Shown: one piece after another, positions 1 through 12,491 of the stretch
Numbering within the stretch: the first letter of the stretch is position 1
Layout: the number at the start of each line of letters is the position of its first letter
Assembly: GCA_948567375.1 (NCBI GenBank)
Contig: OX419761.1
Coordinates: 31,720,243 to 31,784,242 of the forward strand
Length of the DNA: 64,000 bases
Source of the DNA: Lunularia cruciata
Lineage: Eukaryota > Streptophyta > Marchantiopsida > Lunulariales > Lunulariaceae
Direction: 5' to 3'
Notes under the pieces: model-generated
What the model was told of the DNA's origin: nothing
What the model saw: only the letters and a program-made list of their open reading frames with translations
Databases searched by the model: none
Translations under genes and position numbers: made by a program

Positions 1-2455
1 AGTGGAGGTCTATTAGATTGGCAGAGATTGTCTAGATTCAAAGGTTGAATTGGTGGAGGTTGTCTAAAGTTAGAATTTGCCCTAGGTGATGCTCAAGTTG
101 GTAGAGGTTAGCCAAATTTAGAAAGGGTTTGAATTGGCAAGAAGAAAGGCCTTATTTGGCACTTAGAGACTTTAAAGACCTAGAAGAACTAGCAAGCCAA
201 CTTGTGATACAAGGCTAGTAAGTTTAGATGAGTTTTTAGTAGTTGTCTAGTAAAATCTAGACACCCTTTCAGATTCTGTGCAACAAGGTCTGAACTCTAG
301 ATTTGTAGTTCCTAGATTGGTGTCCTAGCCAATTGGTCTACCTTCACTTGTTGTCATAGTGAGTTGTAAATTGATACATATACTCATGTAGCTTTGGCTA
401 AAAGAAGATGTTTGATCCCATTGTTGGTGATCTTGGTAGCATAAGAGTGGAGAAAATCCCAAATTATGTCAAATGCCAAATAGTTGCAAAGTCAATCCAA
501 TTTTGATTTGTGCAATGAAGAGTTATTACTTCAATTTCTTGTGATTAGACACCCTCTATTCTCTAGTTCTATTTTTCGTACCATGTTTGTGTGAGGTACC
601 TTGATATTTAGAATGTTAGTGCTAGAATGTGTTCTTTATTGTGAGACTAGAGTGATGATGAGTCAAACTACCTATATTTCTCTCTGATGAAGTAGGAAGT
701 GATGCCCTATAAATGATGAGAGTGCATGTTATGATTTCAAGTTACAAGTTGCTCTCCTCTCTTGTGTAATTGTCATAGTAGAGCTACATTAGTGGGTGGT
801 TTTTGGTGGTTACAATTGCAATTTGGGATACACTATCACAACATAGTTCTTTAAGGATTCAAGAGGAGATTCTGCTATAGTATACAATGGGTTTACATAG
901 AGTGGTGCTTGATATCAACTTATGTCTCAAGTCCTATTGAGGGAGGAGATTGATTCCAATTTGGAGTTTTATATGGGAGCTAATTTAGTTGAGAGTGCAC
1001 CAAATGTGTTTTCATTCTTGTTGTGAGATATGGACAAGATTTATGGGGTCTCCAAAGACCCCATGAACTACTCTAGTACAATGGGTACTTGGATAACTTC
1101 ATCCAAGAGTTTGATAGTTCATGTGATCTGCAATAGATGCAAAAATAAATGTTTTTATTCTCTTCATGGCATAGAAGGGGTTTTTTAAGCATTACCATGA
1201 GTTTAGGAGTGTTCACTTGGAGGAGATTGAGATATGGAGGTAGTAATGGTCTCCAATAATACCTCCATCACTTCAAGCTTGGCTTCTAAGGGGTAGATTG
1301 ATAGTACCTATGAGTTCTAGCTCTAATAATGTTGGTGTATCTAGGGGAGGTGCACTAGTTAGAGATGGTGCTACTACAAGTGGAGGTACCATTGTAGGAA
1401 GTGGTGTAGTATTAGGCTTTAACCCCATGGTAGATTTCTTCTTATGCTTGAGGTAAAACTACTTGGGAGTGTTGATTGACAAGTTGAAGAGCTTGTAGGA
1501 GTTCTAATGGAAGGCTAAAGAGCCTATGCAAGGCATATATATTTGCATGAGATGGTTGATCAATTCACTCAAGTAATTATTGAGGCCTAAAAATATCTAG
1601 CTTTGGTATGAGATATTAGACAAGGAGTTATGACATAGAGTATGAGATGTTATGTTTTTCCAAGCTACCTCACCAACTTTAGTTTGGTTGAGTGCATTGA
1701 GCTCAGCATGGTGTAGGAGAGATTGGTAACATCTAGAGTTGTTTCTTCTTCTAGAGTATGGTTGAGTGCACCATACTATGTTGTCAAAGGCAAAGTGGAC
1801 AGTCCCAATCTTATGGAACAAGTGGAAGGCCTAGTACACTTAGACCCTTATCTTTATTTTTTGGTCAACAATAGTCAATGGATAGTGGAGTTGCTTGGTG
1901 GAATTATCATGGATGTCACCACAAGAGAGAGTGCTCCCAAGTTAGTGTGCATGATACCTATAGAGTGCCACAACTAGCTCAAAGATAGTGCAACCATTGC
2001 CATAGATTTGGTCATATGAGTAATTGATGTTTTGACCTTCAATCGGAATTATGGAGTGGTAGGCTGCTATGGCATGTGGTAGAGGAGCTCTAGAAGGTGG
2101 TAGAGAGTCTTATTAAACTTTGGTGCACAACTCTTATGTTGGGAAAGACTATAATTGTTGATCTTGGGTTATGGAAGGCCAATGTGGAGAGGTGTCCATT
2201 TTAGATCTAGACATCTCTAAGGAGTGGTTCTACACAATATATCATATGTAGAGAGCTCATCATCTAGATTCAGCATGGTCATCCTATTGACAGCTCTATG
2301 ATGTGCCTACATCATAGAGCTGTCAAACCATTGCAATAGTAGCAAAGTCATATGATGTGCTAGTTTGTGGAGTAGTGTTATACTCCATGGGCTTCAATAT
2401 TGACTATTGGGAGGAGATAACTTTCTATATACCATGTTGGTAGTTAGGTAAGCAA
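1..2455 (+). mobile_element. Family B leader, gag with zinc knuckle, and protease remnant
   Basis: Roughly the first 700 bases match, in reverse complement, the leader of the minus-strand B copy (57853-58896). The following stretch to about 2040 is where gag should lie. I recognise no capsid motif in it, but it ends in a CCHC knuckle with spacing C-x2-C-x4-H-x4-C at 1989-2030 (residues begin CNHCHRFGHMSN). From about 2060 the DNA matches the protease segment of the other copy, whose active-site motif is DSG. This part is heavily decayed. Confidence 0.6.
2287..2326. repeat. Perfect inverted repeat, 18-bp arms, 4-nt loop
   Basis: The arms at 2287-2304 and 2309-2326 are exact reverse complements separated by GCCT. 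It lies in the family B protease region. The minus-strand B copy has no counterpart at the matching place, so it arose after the two copies diverged. Confidence 0.95.
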
Positions 2456-4843
2456 TGTTGTCATGGGGAATTGTGAGTCTCAAGAGTGCACCGGGCACCT
2501 AGCTGCTTGTGCTTAGATTGCTTTGTTGTCAATGGTTCTAACTTCCTGTAACCAGGACCCTATTGTTTATTTTGCTCTTGCCAGATGGTGGTCTCCATTC
2601 TGTGGGAGCAGCTTGGTTATGACTTCCCTGAGTGTAGGTTCTTCTTAATGGTTTTCTCATGTTGTCTTTGTTTGGAAATTCTTGATCTTCAAGATTTACC
2701 TTGCTAATGCACAAGTTTGTTATTATTGGGTTTGAATTTATGGGACCGTGGTGGGTTTTGTTTAACTAGTCACAAGCCCTATGCCCAATTTCAGATCACT
2801 ATGACCCAACCATTGGCAAGTGCTGCATATGTAGCCCAAATGGGAGCTCCAAGAATGGAGTCCTCTCCTTGACACTTTCACATACCAATATACTTACATT
2901 TAATCATGAAAACTGCATATGCATCATGACATAAATCCTTGCAGTTTACAATCTTGGGGAGAACTAATTAGCTCCAGTCCAAACAGTGATCACACCAAAG
3001 TTTTAACTATCCAAGCACATACTGATGAAATGAATTCAACCATTCTAAACAATATTTCTTACAACCGTTGTCTTCCTTTTCTGCTACAACTGTTTTGTGA
3101 GTCTCTCCACGTCCTCTCTCCCTGTCCGGCAAAGTCACTTTGAGACTTCACTCCTCTATCTTGTCATAGCTTCCAAGCCACTTCAGAATTTTCTCTCTTC
3201 TTGATGTTACTGCACAAGCCACACCTCCTTCATGTGAAAATTTCCCTCTTGCAGCTCTTTGCAACCCTTTCTCTTGTCATTGCTTCTCTTCACTTTGAAA
3301 CTACATCCTTCCTTCTTCTTGTCACAAGTCCTCCAAAGTTCACCAACCTCCAAACCCTCAAAACCCTAGCATAGCTAGATTTCCTCTCAAAAATTTCATT
3401 CCTTGCAGCTACTTCAATATCAACACTTTTACACATCCAAGGTTTTCTCTCAAATCTTTCCTTTCCTTTCTATGGGTTTTCTCCTTCTCTATCTCTCACT
3501 CTCTCCAGTTCCTATTCAGGTCAGACATTCTTTTGATGCTTCCCCTTCACTTCTACTGCTCACCCTCAAATTTTGTCATGTGGAGCTTTTCCTAGATTCC
3601 TCTCCCCTGTATTTCTTCTCTCAGTCCAGACCTTCTCCTTGAAGGTTCCCCTGTCTAGACCTTTAACCAAAACTTTGTCCTCTCAAAGAGTCTCACTCTC
3701 TGAAACCCTCATGTGCTCTCAATATTTCTCCTCCTGCCTTGTTACAGCCCCTTCACATTCCTCTTCACATTCAAAATTTCCCTCTCTTCTCTATGTATTG
3801 CACAGCCTACATAGCCAGCTCTTCATATCACACTGATCTCTCTTTGTTGTCAAGCCCTTCAAAGCTCCTCTCCACCTTTCTAGCCACTCGAAACCTTTTC
3901 ACATCTCTTACCACCCTGTCACTACCAAAGGCTCTTTGTCAACTCGAAGCATCCTCCCAAACTCCTTTTCAACACATGTTCCAGCAACCCCTACATTCCA
4001 AAACTCCTAATTACCTCTGCATAGGCAGGCGTCTCCTTCAAAAGTTCTCTCCCTTTTCAGCACTTCTCAAAGCCTTATGGATCTTCTTCTCTCCTGTCCA
4101 ACCCCTTTCTCCCAAAGCGTCTCCTCACTGCTTTGCCCTTACACTTCCCTCTGTTCAGCCTGAAAACTCCTTCTCTAAACATTCTCCTTCCAGTCCTCTC
4201 TTTCCGCCTTCTCCACCCTATTCTCAAAGCATCAACTCCTTCTGTTCACCCTTCCCTCTCTCTTGATAATTTCTCTTCTGTTCCCTTTTTCTCCCCCAAA
4301 CCCTGTTCAGGCCACAAACCTTTTCCTCGATAGATTCCTCTTGACCCTTTCTCCCAAAAAACCTGACCAGGCTATTCCTCAACACCTAAACTCTCTTCTG
4401 TTCACCCCCTTCTGTTTCTGTCTTGCTCAGGCTTTCTATCAAAACCCAAAACCTTCACACTCCTTCCCCAAACTCTCAATTGTCAAAGACTCCTTTCTAA
4501 ATGCCTTCCAAAGCATTTTCAACGTAAAAAAATCCCTTTTTTCTCTGCCACTAAAATAAAATAATCTTCACCCCAATAACATAAAACAAAGTCTTGAGCT
4601 CTTGTAACACGAAATTAATTCGTGGCTCATGCAACATTCAAAAGAACCCTTGAGCTTATAGCACCACCAACTATTTCCGGACTTTACAATAATATGGCAA
4701 AGATCTCCCACGACAAGGTAGCATAAAACAACTCCCAAGACATATTGATGTAAAATCCAAGTTCATTACATCAAGAAGAAGAGGAAAACAAACTTTGACA
4801 CCAAAAGCATCAAGGGTACACATGGGCTATTTTTCCGATGACA
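2456..4843. mobile_element. Pyrimidine-rich insertion in family B, possible long solo LTR
   Basis: The two B copies match on either side of this block (up to about 2455 and from about 4844), but the minus-strand copy lacks it, so it is an insertion of about 2.4 kb. It begins TGTTGTCATGGGG and ends CCGATGACA, which fits the TG...CA ends of an LTR. No clear target duplication remains. About 3090-4560 is strikingly C+T rich on the plus strand (CTTCTC and CCCTTTC runs) and holds chance open frames rich in Ser, Leu, Pro and Phe, which I do not consider genes. I recognise no coding domain. Alternatives are a non-coding internal block of another retroelement or a relic gene leader. Confidence 0.4.
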
Positions 4844-5759
4844 ATATGTATGTCACTTGTTGGTGCACTTTAGTAGTGGCAATCTTGGCTCACTATAGTC
4901 AAGGACCATGACATCAATTTCAACTTTCAATGGTTCCATTACTTGGCTTGGGGACTTTGAAGCGGAACACCCATGCAAAGGATACCCTTGTACCAAAGGA
5001 GATCACTTGGATTTGGAGTATGAGTGGGGTTGTTCCATTCATCTTGGATATTCTATTATGGAATTCTATGGAGGCATTGTAGTAGCACGCGGATCAATTA
5101 GTGTATTAGGCTTGGAGTAGAGCCTTTGTACCACCAAGGAACTAGTGTGAGGAGGAGCCTTTAGAGTTTATTAGCTAGTGTAATACCATTAGCTAGATAT
5201 ATTATCTAGAGGTGGAAATTGGCTTGGTAATATCTTTAGGATGTTATATACAATGGTCTTTTAGAGCAGATAGAGCTGTCACTAAAAGAGTACTTCCACT
5301 AATAGGGTAGAGGTCAAAAATACCTTGAAAACTTTAGAGCCAATTTTGGAAGTATAAACGGATGAATTAGGCCTAAAAAGATCTTCCTTATGGGGAAAGA
5401 GGCATTGCATTCCCTTTCTTGTTTGTCTCATTTAGATCTTTCCAACTGTACCTTACCTATGCTTTGAGTTTCCTACAGGAAGATTCCTTAAAGTTTCTCT
5501 TTGGTAAAAAACACTTGACCAACCAAATAGGACAAAGATTGACATGTCACCAACCCATGCAACTAATCTAAGGGTAGAGCTCATTGATATATCACCAATT
5601 TATGTATTTGATCCAAGGTTGTAGCTCCCTTTGAGTAGATCTTCTTTGTTATATATAAAGACAAGGTGCTCTTTTGGAACATTGTAGTATTGAGGAATGA
5701 AACCTTGTGTTTCTCTTGTCCTTAGAGCATTACACCTTGTCACATTTAGGTATCCCACT

Positions 5760-7425
5760 TATTGGTTAACAATATCCAATAGAAGGAGTATACGTATTAG
5801 GGTTGTTGGATGGGATCAACATTGGACTAGTTACGGTAGTACATGCAAGTATATGGGTTCAAAAGTACTTGTATGTGTAAAGAGATGAGACTACTAGACA
5901 AATCTCTCTACATATGTGGCACACTTGGCATATTGATATCTTTATTATTACCAATGTCAATAGTTACCAAAAGACCCTACCAATAGACATTTCCTTGTTG
6001 TGGGCATAGGATTTAGAGAGACATGGTCCCATTTATTTGGTGATTTTTAGATGGTCATGTCAAGGATATACCTATGTTGGCTAAGGTTAGGCTCTACAAG
6101 ATTCCCATTCTGGTGTGTTTTGGGAGATATTATAGATATTATGGCATCTACAATTTCACCAGGCTATTTCTCTAGTCTACATTTTGGAGAACTTTCCTTT
6201 GATAGGTTATGGCAATTACACATTAAGTCTATTTGTGGATGGGACCTACCATGTTATTGGATGCAACTAGAGTTGGATCATTGGTTCATCATCTTTGTCA
6301 TTGGTGGACAAACCTCTTACCTAAAGAAGTTTTATAGCATACTTATGATGGAATTCAATGGCTAGCCCACCCTTATTGTTGATGATATTTTGGATGATGT
6401 GCACCAATCTCTAATAGTGGTAGTGGCTGACAGGTCACTTTTGGCAATGGTGAACCTTGTTGGGTAGCCTTGACTTGTGAGCCGGCCTATCTCTCACTCA
6501 AGATGAAGCTCTGATGGCTATTGTGGTAGCACATCATGGACTAAGAAGGAAAAAAGCCCCAACTCCATCATACTCCTCCAAGGCAAACACTCCAAGACTC
6601 AACCATTGCTCACTAGAGAACTCAATGAGAGAGAGAAAGTTGCAAATAAAAGGAAAATGATTACCTCTTCACCCCTAGTTTATATACTTGTGAAATAGTT
6701 ACACACCAAAGTTACCAATTACTTGAGTAATTCAAGTTACTAGGCTAAAATTCAAATAAAGTCAAAAAGCTAAAGGAATATCCATGCTCATGAGAATATT
6801 CTCCTCAGCATGTGGTCTTATCTTGACCTAATCACTAAGTCAAGGATTCCTTCACATGGACTATCCTTGGACTATAAAAGAATCCAAACAAAAAGGCTTG
6901 TGAGTCCAAGAGTTGTAATTTTTTTCCTAAAAGTCAAACACCTAGGAATTATACCAAGTCAACACACTAGAATCCAAAATAATGGTGTTCATCTTTTCCA
7001 CTTCCTCTCATGTAAGATCCTCTCTATCTTAGTTATGACTAACTTTAGCTAATCATGACTAATGTAGAACCATCCTTGATCTATATGTAAATAATATCTC
7101 TCAAGTACTTATAATACCAAACTAAATATCACAATATCACAAATATGCACAAATGATTTTATCCACACTCATGAGTTTCCCAACCTCACATGCTTTTCAT
7201 AAGGGAGGTTTTGGATTTATTTAGGACTCATAGTTACAACATTTGGTGGAGCAGAATGCTAATGAGAGAGAGTGGGTGAAAGGTTTCCACACTTGTATTA
7301 TTGTTATGTTAGTAGTGTAAGAGGTATCCAAGAGCTTGGTGTTAGGTCAGGTTATGGACCTAAACTATTAGACCTAGATTGTGAGCATTTGATTGGTAGA
7401 GCAACATAAGATGCACTTGATAAGC
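5760..7425 (+). mobile_element. Cytosine-C5 DNA methyltransferase domain carried by family B (plus-strand copy, fossil)
   Basis: Between the protease and RT of this gypsy copy lies a decayed C5-methyltransferase domain. Visible pieces in order are a SAM-binding motif I-like stretch (LLDGINIGLVTVV, about 5790-5830), a YLYV/RDET segment, the motif IV region with its cysteine followed by Gln-Gly (about 6037-6066), then GVFWEIL, then WTNLLPKEVL (motif VIII-like) before an inserted family A LTR at 6476-7163. Past the LTR come an NERE...GF segment and GQVMDLNY (7345-7368), the C-terminal signature. The minus-strand B copy shows the same motifs in the same order at 44190-45140. In C5 methyltransferases motif I binds S-adenosylmethionine and the motif IV cysteine attacks C6 of cytosine. 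This copy is a broken relic. Confidence 0.8.
6476..7163 (-). mobile_element. Solo LTR of family A inside the family B methyltransferase region
   Basis: An approximately 688-bp sequence begins TGTGAGCCGGCC and matches the 692-bp LTRs of the family A elements along its length. No polypurine tract or internal region follows, and flanking B sequence resumes at the CCACACTCATG stretch also seen in the other B copy. It is therefore a solo LTR left by recombination between the two LTRs of a former full element. In its own reading direction it lies on the minus strand. Confidence 0.85.
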
Positions 7426-7949
7426 ATCACCACTTGGACGCTTGTAAGCTCTATGCTTATTGAGATGATTCAAGCACATGTTGGGAGTGATGGACCAATT
7501 GGGCATAGTATTCTTGGGACACAATGAATGGCTACTAGTGAGAGTGGTCTACTTGGGGTTCATCTAGGTGAGCATGGTCTACTTGGGATGCACCTAGAGG
7601 ACATGTGAAGCTTGTAGTTAGAGTAGAGGGAGATTTTTGCTCTAAGGTTGGGAACTAAAGCAATTATTGCTCCCAAGGGTAGGCAGTCAATGTGTCTTCC
7701 ATTATTATATCAATTACAAAGGATACTTGGGAGCTAGAAATTGGACTCAAGCTTACAAGAGAAGAAAGATGGAGAGTTTGGAGGTTCTTGAGGAATTACA
7801 CAAGTTGTTTTGCTTTTAGTATAAAGGATTTAGGTACTCTAAAAGGACCTAGTATATAGATTAAATTGACTAGTGATACATTAAATTTTTGATATCCCTA
7901 CAAATATAATGATATAGAGAGAGCATTGATTAAAGGTTGGAGTAAAGAC

Positions 7950-10570
7950 CTTTTTGATGCTAAATTTGTGGATATTTTACATGGATAGTATGCTTCAACT
8001 ACAATGATGCCAACCAAGAAAGATATGCATAACAACTACATAGATAGGTGGATCTATGGAGATTATTGTCATATCAACCAATAAACTAGGGCTGATTGGT
8101 ATATTATGCCTATACCAAAAGAGATCTTTGATGCAATTGGGCTTGCAAAGGTCTTGAGTACTTTGGATCTTTAAGAGTGGCATCCAAAGTGTGAAGCTGG
8201 GAAAAAAAGGGATGAAGAACCCAGAAATTGTAAAGCCTTTTCCATAGTCTTTGCCCTCCCCCCTCGGGGAAAAGATATCAATTGTCAATCAAGGAAGAGG
8301 ACAACTCCAAGGTAGCATTTTAGGCTATTGATCCTCACGGCAAAGATATATCGTATTAGTGGAGTTTCTTACCATTTGGGTTAAAGAACACTCCTATCAA
8401 GTTCCAAAGTGCATGGACCAAATCCTAGCAGGATTGGCGTTTAGGCGGTGCTATATTGATGACATTTTGGTCTATAGCACTATGGAAGAGCATGAGAGAT
8501 ATTTATTGGAGGTGTTTGAGAGATTGAGATCTCATGGATTCAAATTGTATCTTGGGAAGTGCAGATTCTTCCATGAGCAGATCACATTATCCACCTTGGT
8601 AGACTTGGTGTTCAAGAGTCCAAGGTGGAAGGTATTGCATGTACTCCTTGGCATACTCATGTGAGAAAAATGTGAATATTCCTTGGGTTGGAAAACTTCT
8701 ATTGTGCATATGTTGGAGAATTTAGTACCATTGCCAAGGCCTTGAAAAAGTTGATAAAGTTTACACAAGAATGGTATTTAGGAGATGAGCAAGAGAGAGC
8801 TTCTATAGAGCTCAAGGAGAGGTTGACATCTATTCTTAGGAAACTTATTAAAGGATGAATATTCTAGGTTCATAGGGATTGGAGTATATTGGAGATTTGA
8901 GCTATGCTCACCCAACAAGATGATGAGGAGAAGGAGTTTGTGGTGCCCTATGCTAGATGCTCTAACAATTTAGCAAAGGCAAAGCATAGTTCATATGAGA
9001 GAGTACTTGGTGGTGGTGTGAGCAATAGCTATTTTTTATGCTACATATTTGGTAGCCCCTCCACTCTCATCCCCCTTCACACTCATCATTGATCATCAAC
9101 CACAAAAGTGGTTGATAGAGTTTGACAAACTTTCAAGGAAGCTTGCATAATGGACTTTGATTTTATAGAGTATGAATTCATTGTTATTCAAAGACCTAGA
9201 GTGGTGAATTGTGATGCAAATGAGTTGAGTAGAAACCTATATCTTAGCCAATAAGATTAGACCAAAGCACATTGGTATGGTTAGACAAATGAGTAGATGC
9301 TACTAGATTGGCATGCATTTACCTTTCTAAGTATAGTTTTTGAAGCTTTGATTATATCTCTCTCAATACAGACAAGAGGAGTTGCTGAGGTCATAGATCC
9401 ATAGGGTGGAGATATTAGTACAAGTTAATGAAATATTCATGATGATGACTTGATGATAGATTATCTTTGCACTAGTGTTGTGGGTGGTGCAATTGGTGCC
9501 AAGGAGAGAGATTGTGTCCTTCAACAAGCCAAGCGGTTTAAATTGAAGAGAAAATACCTTCTTTGTGTATGGGAGGATGGTAGAGTGTGAGTACTTCTAT
9601 CTCAAGGACCATAGTTGGTATGTCATGCTCATGAGGAGCTAGAACATTCTGGAGTAAAACCTACATATAGCTTATTCCAAGATCATTATTGGTGATGCAG
9701 TATATAGACCAATGTACAAAAATTTGTTGCCAGATGTGTGGCTTATGATCAAGTTAGATCATCATTTAATGCTCCTATATAACAATTACATCCATTACCT
9801 ATCATAAAATTAGGGTACTATGAGAGTTTTGACTTTTTTAGACCTTTCCCCTTGAGTGTGAGACATGATCAATATATTTTGGTTATGGTAAGGACTTCTC
9901 CTAGTAGATTGAGTTGGTGACACTCCTTGACAAGTCCAATAAAGGGACAATTTACTCATATTTTTTAATAGGATTCTTTGTCATTTTGGTGCATCAATAG
10001 AGGTTTTGATTGATCAGGGTATAAAGTTCTTGGGAGAGTTTTAGGATGATCCAAACATATGGGTAAGTGTATTTTCTTAATAGGGAGAGACCTTTTGGAG
10101 AATGATATCAATGGCCTTTGAGAACTTAGCAATTGCTCAACCTTGGGATACCTTATGTTATACTACTATTCAAGGAGTAGGTTATAGACCCATAATCTAT
10201 CAATTTCATGTGGGTGATGTATATCTACAACATACTACACCAAGGACACTTGATGTGACTAGAGATTGCATGATATTGAAAGTGCAAAAGGTTTGCCTTC
10301 TAGAGTTCTCATGGTTAGAAGGATGTGATGTGTTGTTTGGAAGGATTATGTATGCAATTGTGCACCATGCTATCTCCTAAACATTGATGGCACTATGGAT
10401 CCAAGCTTGGTAGTTGTATGGACATGCTTGCATTATATGTTATGTGGCTCTTCTAGTGGAGCTGCTATTATATTGGTGTGTATTAGTTGTTTGAGAGGAT
10501 GGCATATGGTATGTTTTAGTTCTCCTTTCATGGTGGTTCCTCAAGGATAGTAGCTATGTCCTCAATGTAC
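7950..10570 (+). mobile_element. Family B RT, RNase H, integrase and PHD-region remnants
   Basis: The reverse-transcriptase core is visible around 8350-8600: YIDDILVYS carries the catalytic Asp pair and is followed by EEHERYLLEVFERLRSHGF. RNase H-like sequence with a LIIDHQP segment and a tail ending in VVNCDANELSRN lies at about 9030-9250. Integrase follows, and 10100-10380 matches the integrase C-terminal region of the minus-strand copy. The DNA at about 10430-10570 aligns with the PHD finger of that copy but has lost a readable finger. RT copies RNA to DNA, RNase H removes the RNA and integrase inserts the product. The segment is broken many times and is a fossil. Confidence 0.8.
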
Positions 10571-10732
10571 TTGACATTTAGCTAGTTAAATTTTATGTGA
10601 TATAGATTATAAACATGCAACTACTGATGGTGCTTGATAGCACCCAGCCTCCTGATGTTTGCCCATCATAGGGTATATCACATACTTGGAGTTGATGGCT
10701 ATATGAAGTCAGAGGGATCTAATCACTAACTA

Positions 10733-11391
10733 GGGGGGGAGGAATTGTAGCACTTTAGAGTTTATGTATAACTTCTATACGAGTTGTGCTTCTATAGTGT
10801 ATGATGTTGACAATGATGTGTGCTATGTAGCAATGTATATATGCATGATGCCTATCATGACATTTGCAACACCAAAGCTAGTTTGCTTAGACATTAGAAT
10901 GATAGTCTTGGTGATTAGAGTTATATTAGTAGTTGCTCATAGACCCCTTAGTGGCAGCTAGATTTTGCATAAGAACTATTGATCACACCATGTGACCCAT
11001 TATCACTTGCACCATTTGAGGAACCATCAGTAGTGCCATCAAGGCTAGAGATCTAGGTCAAACAAAGGTGTATATCTTTGAAGTTTAGCTCCAAAGAGCT
11101 CACTTATGTGATGTTGAGCTTTTGAGTTCTTGGCCATAGTGGATAGAGACTAACAAGCATCCACTGGAGTTTCTTATCTAGAGTGGATATGACTTGATTG
11201 TAATCAATGCACATTGTTGGCAGATTATTGAATTGAGGATTGAGTTTTGATCCAATTTGAGTGTGAACTAAACTGATTATTATGACACTTTAGAGTTAAA
11301 TTATGACTTCTATATGAGTAATGCTTCTATAATGCATGATGTTGAGAATTATGTATGTTGTGTAGCAATGTATTTACACATGACAATTTTC
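10733..11391 (+). repeat. Family B polypurine tract and 3' LTR block
   Basis: A G-rich tract (about 10733-10745) precedes TGTAGCACTTTAGAG at 10746, the expected position of a 3' LTR start. About 535 bp later a second copy of that start (TATGACACTTTAGAG, near 11281) runs for about 110 bp to 11391, where family B similarity stops. The minus-strand B copy has the same extra repeated piece at its 3' end. Confidence 0.7.
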
Positions 11392-12491
11392 TTATCAAAG
11401 AATTCTACTTGTTCCTTCCATTGATGATGTAGACTCTTCATGTGATCCAAGTGTAAGGTCTACAACAAGAGTTTGTGATTGGTTTTCATTATCACTTGTT
11501 CTCCTAAGAGTTAATGTCTCAATACCTTTCTTGGATATACCATTGCAAGTTGTTTTGATGTTGACTAGAATAATTTCTTTTAGTTGTATTTAGTTTTCAA
11601 GACACAAAGGTAATGGAATGAAATACATATAGAACTCTTATTGTAACACAACTCCAATTGCAAAGTTTGAAGCATCAAAATCAACCATACATATGGTTGG
11701 ACGTTAGGTAGTGGTACATTCTTAAATTTACTAAATATTTTCTCTTGCTTGGTGGTCCCCTTGAAGAATGTTGTCTTTCCCAAGAGATCAATTAATAGTA
11801 TAGCCATGTGAGTATAATAGTGGTGAATCCTTGAAAAGACCTCTCCAATGCATTAAATCCTTGAACTTTTGCGGTATCCTTACAAGTAAGCCAATTGGCA
11901 ATGGCCTTGATTTTTTTCTCTTCTATCTTGATCCCTTTTATTCAAACCATATGACCCAAGAAAGTAACTTCCTTTTACAAAAAGGTACATGTAGATTTCT
12001 TACAATAGAACTTCTATTGTCTTAGTTCTCTTAAGACTTCTTTATGTAGCTTTTTTTGTCTTACCTCTATTATATTGTAAATTAAAATATCATCCCAAAA
12101 CAAAACACATATTGATTTAAGAGCCACTTCCACACCTAATGCATTTGAATTATGGAAATTGTATTTAATGAGTCCAAAAGGTAAAAATCTACTTTCAAAA
12201 TACCCATACCTTGCACAAAATGTAGTCTTTAGCCTATCTATTAATTAGAATTTACCAATAATTGCTTTGAAGATCCAACTTTGAGAAGTATTGTGCTCCA
12301 TTTAGTTGATCCAACAAGTCATCAATTTGAGACAAAGGATGCATTCTTCATGGTTTATTTGTTAAGACCATGATAATCAATATAGAATCATAACATTCTA
12401 TCCTTCTTTGGTATAAAGAGTATCGGTGCTCTACAAGGAGATATGCTATGTTGTATGAAATGTTTCTCCAACAATTTGGTTTGTGTTTTTC
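11392..12491 (-). mobile_element. Family C Ty3/gypsy pol fragment (RT to RNase H), outermost host element
   Basis: Read on the minus strand from 12491, this shows an RT N-terminal motif (SPCRAPILFIPKKD), later an RT-like stretch, and an RNase H start (ICMVDFDASNFAIGVVLQ) near 11650-11720. The piece just upstream in the same element, containing PIYQISPKELGELQ, is found at 59598-59760. The two were one element before a family A LTR and its nested load split them. The element is old and broken in many places, and no LTR is assigned with certainty. Confidence 0.7.

Larger units (their letters stand above)
1..11391 (+). mobile_element. Family B Ty3/gypsy LTR retrotransposon, plus-strand copy (5' end outside window)
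   Basis: This is a degraded plus-strand gypsy element that enters from the left edge. In order it shows an untranslated leader, a gag region ending in a CCHC zinc knuckle (1989-2030), a protease remnant, a C5 cytosine methyltransferase domain (about 5760-7425), RT, RNase H and integrase (about 7950-10100), a remnant of the C-terminal PHD region (about 10430-10570), a polypurine tract and a 3' LTR block ending at 11391. Parts were assigned by matching this copy with the minus-strand B copy at 13701-59355, which has the same order. It is old and broken in dozens of places. It is interrupted by a pyrimidine-rich insertion (2456-4843) and a solo family A LTR (6476-7163). It appears to sit inside the family C element that resumes at 11392. 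Confidence 0.85.

Noticed and set aside
3739-4266. 175-codon open frame in the pyrimidine-rich block.
   Set aside because: Its Ser/Leu/Pro/Phe-rich composition follows from the C+T bias, several frames are open at once, and no domain or homologue is recognised.
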